Assembly (NCBI RefSeq): GCF_001421805.1 | Contig: NZ_LMLC01000002.1 | Coordinates: forward strand, 248,001-312,000 | Direction of reading: 5' to 3' | Origin: Sphingomonas sp. Leaf34 | GTDB lineage: Bacteria; Pseudomonadota; Alphaproteobacteria; Sphingomonadales; Sphingomonadaceae | DNA: 64,000 nt | Shown here: piece by piece, positions 60,403-64,000 of the stretch | Numbering within the stretch: position 1 is the stretch's first letter | How the letters are laid out: every line of letters begins with the position of its first letter | Position numbers and translations under genes: made by a program | The notes under the pieces: model-generated | What the model was told of the DNA's origin: nothing | The model's database searches: none | Seen by the model: the letters and a program-made list of their open reading frames with translations, nothing else

Positions 60403-60502
60403 CTCCGTCATTCCCGCGGAGGCGGGAACCCATACTGGCTAGCGTCGCCGCGCAATCGCCAAAGTTCGCCGATCTGGATCCCCGCCTTCGCGGGGATGAC
60501 GG
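60403..60502. repeat. Intergenic hairpin-pair element, TTCCCGC variant
   Basis: This 100-bp element lies between the converging SDR and cfa genes. The left module is TTCCCGC-GGAG-GCGGGAA and the right is TCCCCGC-CTTC-GCGGGGA, both flanked by CGTCAT or its complement. Stems differ from those at 23.9 kb while pairing is kept. Confidence 0.8.
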
Positions 60503-60519
60503 CGTGTGCGTGGCAAGCT

Positions 60520-61764
60520 CTAGCGCTTCACCAGCGTAACTTGTGCGACATCGATCCCTCCGCCGAGGAACCCGCCCTCGCAATACATCAGATAGTAGCG
60601 CCACAACGCCACGAACCGCGCGTCGAACCGCGCCGGCAACCGCCCCTCGGCAACCGCGGCGTCGAACGCCACCCGCCACCGCCGCAGCGTCTCGGCATAA
60701 TGCAGCCCGAACCCGCGCCGGTCCTCCCATGCCAACCCCCGCGCCTCCGCCAGCGCGCGAAACCGCGGCTCGGACAGCAGCATCCCGCCCGGAAACACAT
60801 AGCGCTGGATGAAATCGACGCTCCGCGAATAGGAGTCGAAGATCGCATCGTCGATCGAGATATATTGCAACGCCGCGCGACCGCCCGGCTTCAACGCACG
60901 CGCGATCGCGTCGAGATAGACTGGCCAATATTCCTCGCCGACCGCCTCGACCATCTCGATGCTCGCGACCGCATCGTACGTTCCCGTAACGTGGCGATAG
61001 TCTGTCAGGGCCACGCGAACGCCGTCGAGCCCCGCCGCCGCGATCCGGTCGTCGACCTGCCGTTTCTGCTCGGTCGACAGCGTGAGCGCATGGACGCCAA
61101 CGCCCGCACGCGCCGCCATCTCCGCGAACGATCCCCAGCCGCAGCCGATCTCCAGGATCGTATCGCCTGCCCGTGCGCCGGTCCGATCGAGGATCGCGCG
61201 TAGCTTGGTCGTCTGCGCCGCCTCGTGCGCTTCGGCATCGTCGATCGGTTCGGCGAAGATCGCGCTCGAATAGGTCAGGCTGGGATCGAGCCACGTCTCG
61301 TAGAAATCATTGCCGAGGTCGTAATGCGCCGCGATGTTCCGCCGCGAGCCGGTCGGATCGTTGCGTCGCATCCGGTGCCAGGCACGCGCCGCCAGCCGCA
61401 CCACGCCGCCCGACCGCGCCGCGCTCCCGAGCGTATGACGGTTGCGCATGAACAGATCGAACAGCGGCACCGGATCGGGGCTCGACCAGTCGCCGGCCAC
61501 CCAGCCCTCGTACCAGCCGACCGACCCCGCCGTCGCCAGTCGCACCAGCGCGCGCCACCGGTGGACGATCACCACCGGTAGCGGTCCGGGCGCGCGGCCG
61601 CCGATCAGCCGCCGCGTGCCATCGGGCAGCCGCGCCTCGATCCCGCCGCTCGCGAGCCCCGCGTCGATCCGGTCGAGCAACCGGTGAAAGACCGGCGCGA
61701 CGAGGCGCGCGACCGGGGACACCTGCGCGGCAGGACGATCGTCGAAAGCGGGAACGGCAGTCAT
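60520..61764 (-). CDS. cfa: Cyclopropane-fatty-acyl-phospholipid synthase family
   Basis: A 414-residue SAM-dependent enzyme that adds a methylene bridge to unsaturated fatty acids in membrane lipids. It has YDLGNDFYETWLDPSLTYS, the SAM site EIGCGWGSFAEMA and SIEMVEAVGEEYWP, with RYVFPGGMLLSEP later. ATG 61764 has GGAG seven bases upstream; a further 28 residues from 61848 are possible but Arg-rich. Related enzymes methylate lipids without making rings, so the product is not certain. Confidence 0.9.
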   Translation of the reverse strand: MTAVPAFDDRPAAQVSPVARLVAPVFHRLLDRIDAGLASGGIEARLPDGTRRLIGGRAPGPLPVVIVHRWRALVRLATAGSVGWYEGWVAGDWSSPDPVPLFDLFMRNRHTLGSAARSGGVVRLAARAWHRMRRNDPTGSRRNIAAHYDLGNDFYETWLDPSLTYSSAIFAEPIDDAEAHEAAQTTKLRAILDRTGARAGDTILEIGCGWGSFAEMAARAGVGVHALTLSTEQKRQVDDRIAAAGLDGVRVALTDYRHVTGTYDAVASIEMVEAVGEEYWPVYLDAIARALKPGGRAALQYISIDDAIFDSYSRSVDFIQRYVFPGGMLLSEPRFRALAEARGLAWEDRRGFGLHYAETLRRWRVAFDAAVAEGRLPARFDARFVALWRYYLMYCEGGFLGGGIDVAQVTLVKR

Positions 61765-61866
61765 CGCGGCGCTCCATGCAACACGGGCGCGAGCGAGGAA
61801 AGAGGCACGCGTCAAACGGCCGATCATGACGGTCGATCGACAGCCCACAACCGACGCCCCCCGTAT

Positions 61867-61949
61867 CGTCAGCCTGACGAAAGTCAGGACACAGGGTAAG
61901 AGGGGCTGACGTCCCTGGCTCTGGGTCCTGACTTTCGTCAGGATGACGA
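61867..61949. repeat. Intergenic hairpin-pair element, TCCTGAC family, copy 3
   Basis: This 83-bp element lies between cfa and the photolyase gene. The modules are CCTGAC-GAAA-GTCAGG and TCCTGAC-TTTC-GTCAGGA. It shares GGCTCTGGGTCCTGAC with the two copies near 41.7 kb, but the middle of its core differs. Confidence 0.82.
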
Positions 61950-61968
61950 ATGGGCGTTTAACAGTCGA

Positions 61969-63330
61969 TCACCGCGCGTGCCGCCCGGCCTCGAGCGCGC
62001 GTTCGCGGCCTTCGCGGTGCCCGACGATCTTCGCTGGATAGTCGCGCGGTCGACAGCCGGACTCGTCCGGATCATGGATCGCCTCGCCCGACACCTTCGC
62101 CAGTTCGGGCACCCATTGCCGGATATAGTCCCCCGCGTCGAACTTCTCCGACTGCGACAACGGCGCCATGATCCGTCCGAACATGTTCGAATCCACCCCG
62201 GTCCCGGCGACCCATTGCCAGTTCACCGCATTATTCCCGTAATCCGCATCGACCAAGCAGTCCCAGAACCAGCGCTCACCTGCGCGCCAGTCGATCAGCA
62301 GATGCTTCACCAGGAAGCTCGCGGTGATCATCCGGACACGGTTGTGCATCCACCCGGTCGCCCACAGCTGGCGCATCCCGGCGTCGACGATCGGATAGCC
62401 CGTCCTGCCCGTCTGCCAAGCCTTGAGATCGGCCTGCGCCGCCTTTCCGGTCCGCCACGGCAAGGCATCGAATTTCGGCCGCCCATTGGTCTTGCCGTAA
62501 TCGGGCATCGTCAGCACCACGCCATCGGTGAAATCGCGCCACGCCAGTTCCTTGCGGAACGTCGTCGCATCGCCGTGCCCGTCGACCGCATGCCACACCG
62601 TTCGCGGCGAAATCTCGCCGAAATGCAGATGCGGCGACAGGCGCGAGGTTCCCTCGACCGACGGCATGTTGCGATCAATGTCATAGGCCTCGACGATCGG
62701 CGCCATCGCCTTCGCGGCCTTCAGCGCCTGCGCCTCGCCCGGCGTCCAGTCGTCGAACCCGGCGGACCAGTCGGGCTTGGTCGGCAGCAGGTCCCAGTCG
62801 GCAACCGTTTCGCTCTTAGGCCAATGCTCCGGCGCCGGGATCGTCCGCGGCGCGGGCTCGGGGTCACCCGGCGGCATCATCTGGTTGAGCGCCTTCCAGA
62901 ACGACGAATAGACCTTGAACTGCCCGCCCGAGCCCGTCTTCACATCCTCGACCCGCGCGAGGTGATTGCCATCGTGGAGGCACAGCCGATCGCCCAGCGC
63001 CGCTTCGGCCTTGCGCCACCACGGCTCGTAATGCCGGATTGCATGGATCTGCTCGGCCTCGGTTTCCTCCATCAGCGCCGTCAGTACCTCGACCGCATCG
63101 CCGCGCCGCAGGATCAACTTCGAGTGCTTCTTTTCCAGCGACGTGCCGAACGCGTCGAGCGTGTGGTGCAGCCACCAGCGCTGTGCGCCACCGATCGCCC
63201 AGTCCCCCGGCGCATCGTCGTCCAGCACATAGACCGGGATTACCGGCCCCGCGTGCGCAGCCGCGATCAGCGCGGGGTGATCGTGAAGGCGAAGGTCCTG
63301 GCGAAGCCAGAGCAGGCAAGGTTTAGTCAT
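61969..63330 (-). CDS. phrB: Deoxyribodipyrimidine photo-lyase (class I type)
   Basis: A 453-residue light-driven DNA repair flavoprotein. An N-terminal antenna domain (LLWLRQDLRLHDHPAL) is followed by the FAD domain with EGTSRLSPHLHFGEIS, RKELAWRDF and WMHNRVRMITASFLVKHL. DADYGNNAVNWQWVAGTG carries the conserved Asn and Trp residues. It should split cyclobutane pyrimidine dimers; a (6-4) or cryptochrome role is less likely by motif. Confidence 0.93.
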   Translation of the reverse strand: MTKPCLLWLRQDLRLHDHPALIAAAHAGPVIPVYVLDDDAPGDWAIGGAQRWWLHHTLDAFGTSLEKKHSKLILRRGDAVEVLTALMEETEAEQIHAIRHYEPWWRKAEAALGDRLCLHDGNHLARVEDVKTGSGGQFKVYSSFWKALNQMMPPGDPEPAPRTIPAPEHWPKSETVADWDLLPTKPDWSAGFDDWTPGEAQALKAAKAMAPIVEAYDIDRNMPSVEGTSRLSPHLHFGEISPRTVWHAVDGHGDATTFRKELAWRDFTDGVVLTMPDYGKTNGRPKFDALPWRTGKAAQADLKAWQTGRTGYPIVDAGMRQLWATGWMHNRVRMITASFLVKHLLIDWRAGERWFWDCLVDADYGNNAVNWQWVAGTGVDSNMFGRIMAPLSQSEKFDAGDYIRQWVPELAKVSGEAIHDPDESGCRPRDYPAKIVGHREGRERALEAGRHAR

Positions 63331-63350
63331 CGCGCGTTCAATGCACGAAC

Positions 63351-64000
63351 CTAGCGTCCGGCGTCACCCGCGGCGGCAAAAGTTTCCCCCAGCGTCAGAA
63401 TCGCGGCGACATGGCGCTCGGCGATCTCCATCGCATCCTCGCCATAGCCGCCGCCGACCGTGCTCGCGAGCGGCACCCCCCGGGCGATCGCCAGGCCGGC
63501 AACCAGCCGCTCCCGCCGCGCCAGACCGTCGAGCGTCAGAGACAACCGTCCGAGCCGGTCCCCCTCGAACGGATCGACCCCCGCCTGATACAGGATCAGC
63601 TCGGGCCGAAACGCATCGAGCAATGGCACCAGCGTCTGCTCGAGCGTCGCGAGGTACGCCGCATCGCCGATCCCGTCCGCCAAGGGCACGTCGAGCGTCG
63701 ACCGCGCCTTGCGCACCGGGAAATTCTTCTCCGCATGGATCGAGTAGGTTGCGATATCGGGCTGTCCGGCCAGCAACGCCGCGGTCCCGTCGCCCTGATG
63801 CACGTCGCAATCGACGATCAGCACGCGCGTCACCCTGCCCTCCTCGATCAACCGCGCCGCCGCCACCGCCAGATCGTTGAACACGCAAAACCCTGCGCCC
63901 GTGTTCGCCAGCGCATGATGGCTCCCGCCCGCCGTATTCGCCGCAAACCCGTGCTCCAGCGCGAGGCACGCCGCCAGCCATGTGCCGTGCGGCACGATCG
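63351..64000 (-). CDS. Histone deacetylase-superfamily hydrolase (5' end outside window)
   Basis: 216 residues of the C-terminal part are visible; the frame stays open to the window edge and the GTG near 63995 is internal. Zinc-site and catalytic motifs are GGSHHA, CVFNDLAVAA and DCDVHQGDGTA. ELILYQAGVDPFEGDRLGRL is the second metal segment. Bacterial members remove acetyl groups from polyamines, acetoin-related or other small substrates, or lysines; which one is unknown. It ends 20 bases before phrB. Confidence 0.9.
   Translation of the reverse strand, partial: IVPHGTWLAACLALEHGFAANTAGGSHHALANTGAGFCVFNDLAVAAARLIEEGRVTRVLIVDCDVHQGDGTAALLAGQPDIATYSIHAEKNFPVRKARSTLDVPLADGIGDAAYLATLEQTLVPLLDAFRPELILYQAGVDPFEGDRLGRLSLTLDGLARRERLVAGLAIARGVPLASTVGGGYGEDAMEIAERHVAAILTLGETFAAAGDAGR

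Overview
The window is high-GC chromosomal DNA of an alphaproteobacterium, most likely a sphingomonad (Sphingomonas or a close relative). The pointers are: a ChvG-ChvI two-component pair followed by a short HprK, RapZ and PTS proteins; a pyruvate dehydrogenase E1-beta with its own lipoyl domain; the HdaA replication regulator beside polyphosphate kinase; folate-dependent TrmFO; and a His-bearing, probably non-discriminating aspartyl-tRNA synthetase. About 61 protein genes fill the window. I found no tRNA, rRNA, CRISPR array, prophage or transposase gene. This is mostly core genome, not an accessory island.

Layout. 1-8.2 kb: the end of an amino-acid permease, aspS, rnd with a small lipoprotein inhibitor, then ppx and ppk. 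8.2-13 kb: hdaA and an exported protein face purM-purN and two small coupled genes. 13-16 kb: an acetyltransferase, ndk, holC and pepA, all on the minus strand. 16.2-21.9 kb: the classical outer-membrane biogenesis run lptD-surA-pdxA-rsmA. 22-27 kb: a TPR protein, rsmB, guaB and an SPFH/NfeD membrane pair. 27.2-34.2 kb: pckA divergent from chvI-chvG-hprK-rapZ-EIIA-HPr, then an rRNA methyltransferase. 34.3-36.2 kb: an L,D-transpeptidase and a lipoprotein. 36.3-41.6 kb: sulfate assimilation (cysQ, cysNC, cysD) with a SulP transporter that has a structured leader. 41.9-45 kb: a DUF488 protein, trmFO, an EF-hand protein and a squalene/phytoene synthase-like protein. 45-48.4 kb: three TadG/TadE-like genes. 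48.4-50.9 kb: pdhA-pdhB. 51-54.9 kb: an MFS exporter, cysK and a SleB-type hydrolase. 54.9-57.2 kb: an acyl-CoA dehydrogenase with a MerR regulator. 57.2-60.4 kb: a Cys-rich lipoprotein, hisI, purF and an SDR. 60.5-64 kb: cfa, a photolyase and a truncated histone-deacetylase-fold gene.

How the genes work together. Purine synthesis is scattered (purM, purN, purF, guaB). Cell-envelope assembly is prominent (lptD, surA, L,D-transpeptidase, SleB hydrolase, cfa, lipoproteins). Carbon-flux control sits in one block, with PEP carboxykinase back to back with an envelope-stress and PTS phosphorelay. Sulfur uptake, activation and PAP removal form one directional cluster, and cysK lies about 13 kb away. 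Many adjacent genes overlap by one or four bases, which suggests translational coupling.

The least ordinary signal is between the genes. At least 13 intergenic elements of about 80-140 bp are each built from two inverted stem-loop modules. Stem sequence changes between families, but base-pairing and, in most copies, a short GA-rich tetraloop are kept. They resemble REP/BIME elements in design and are the best candidate here for something under-described.
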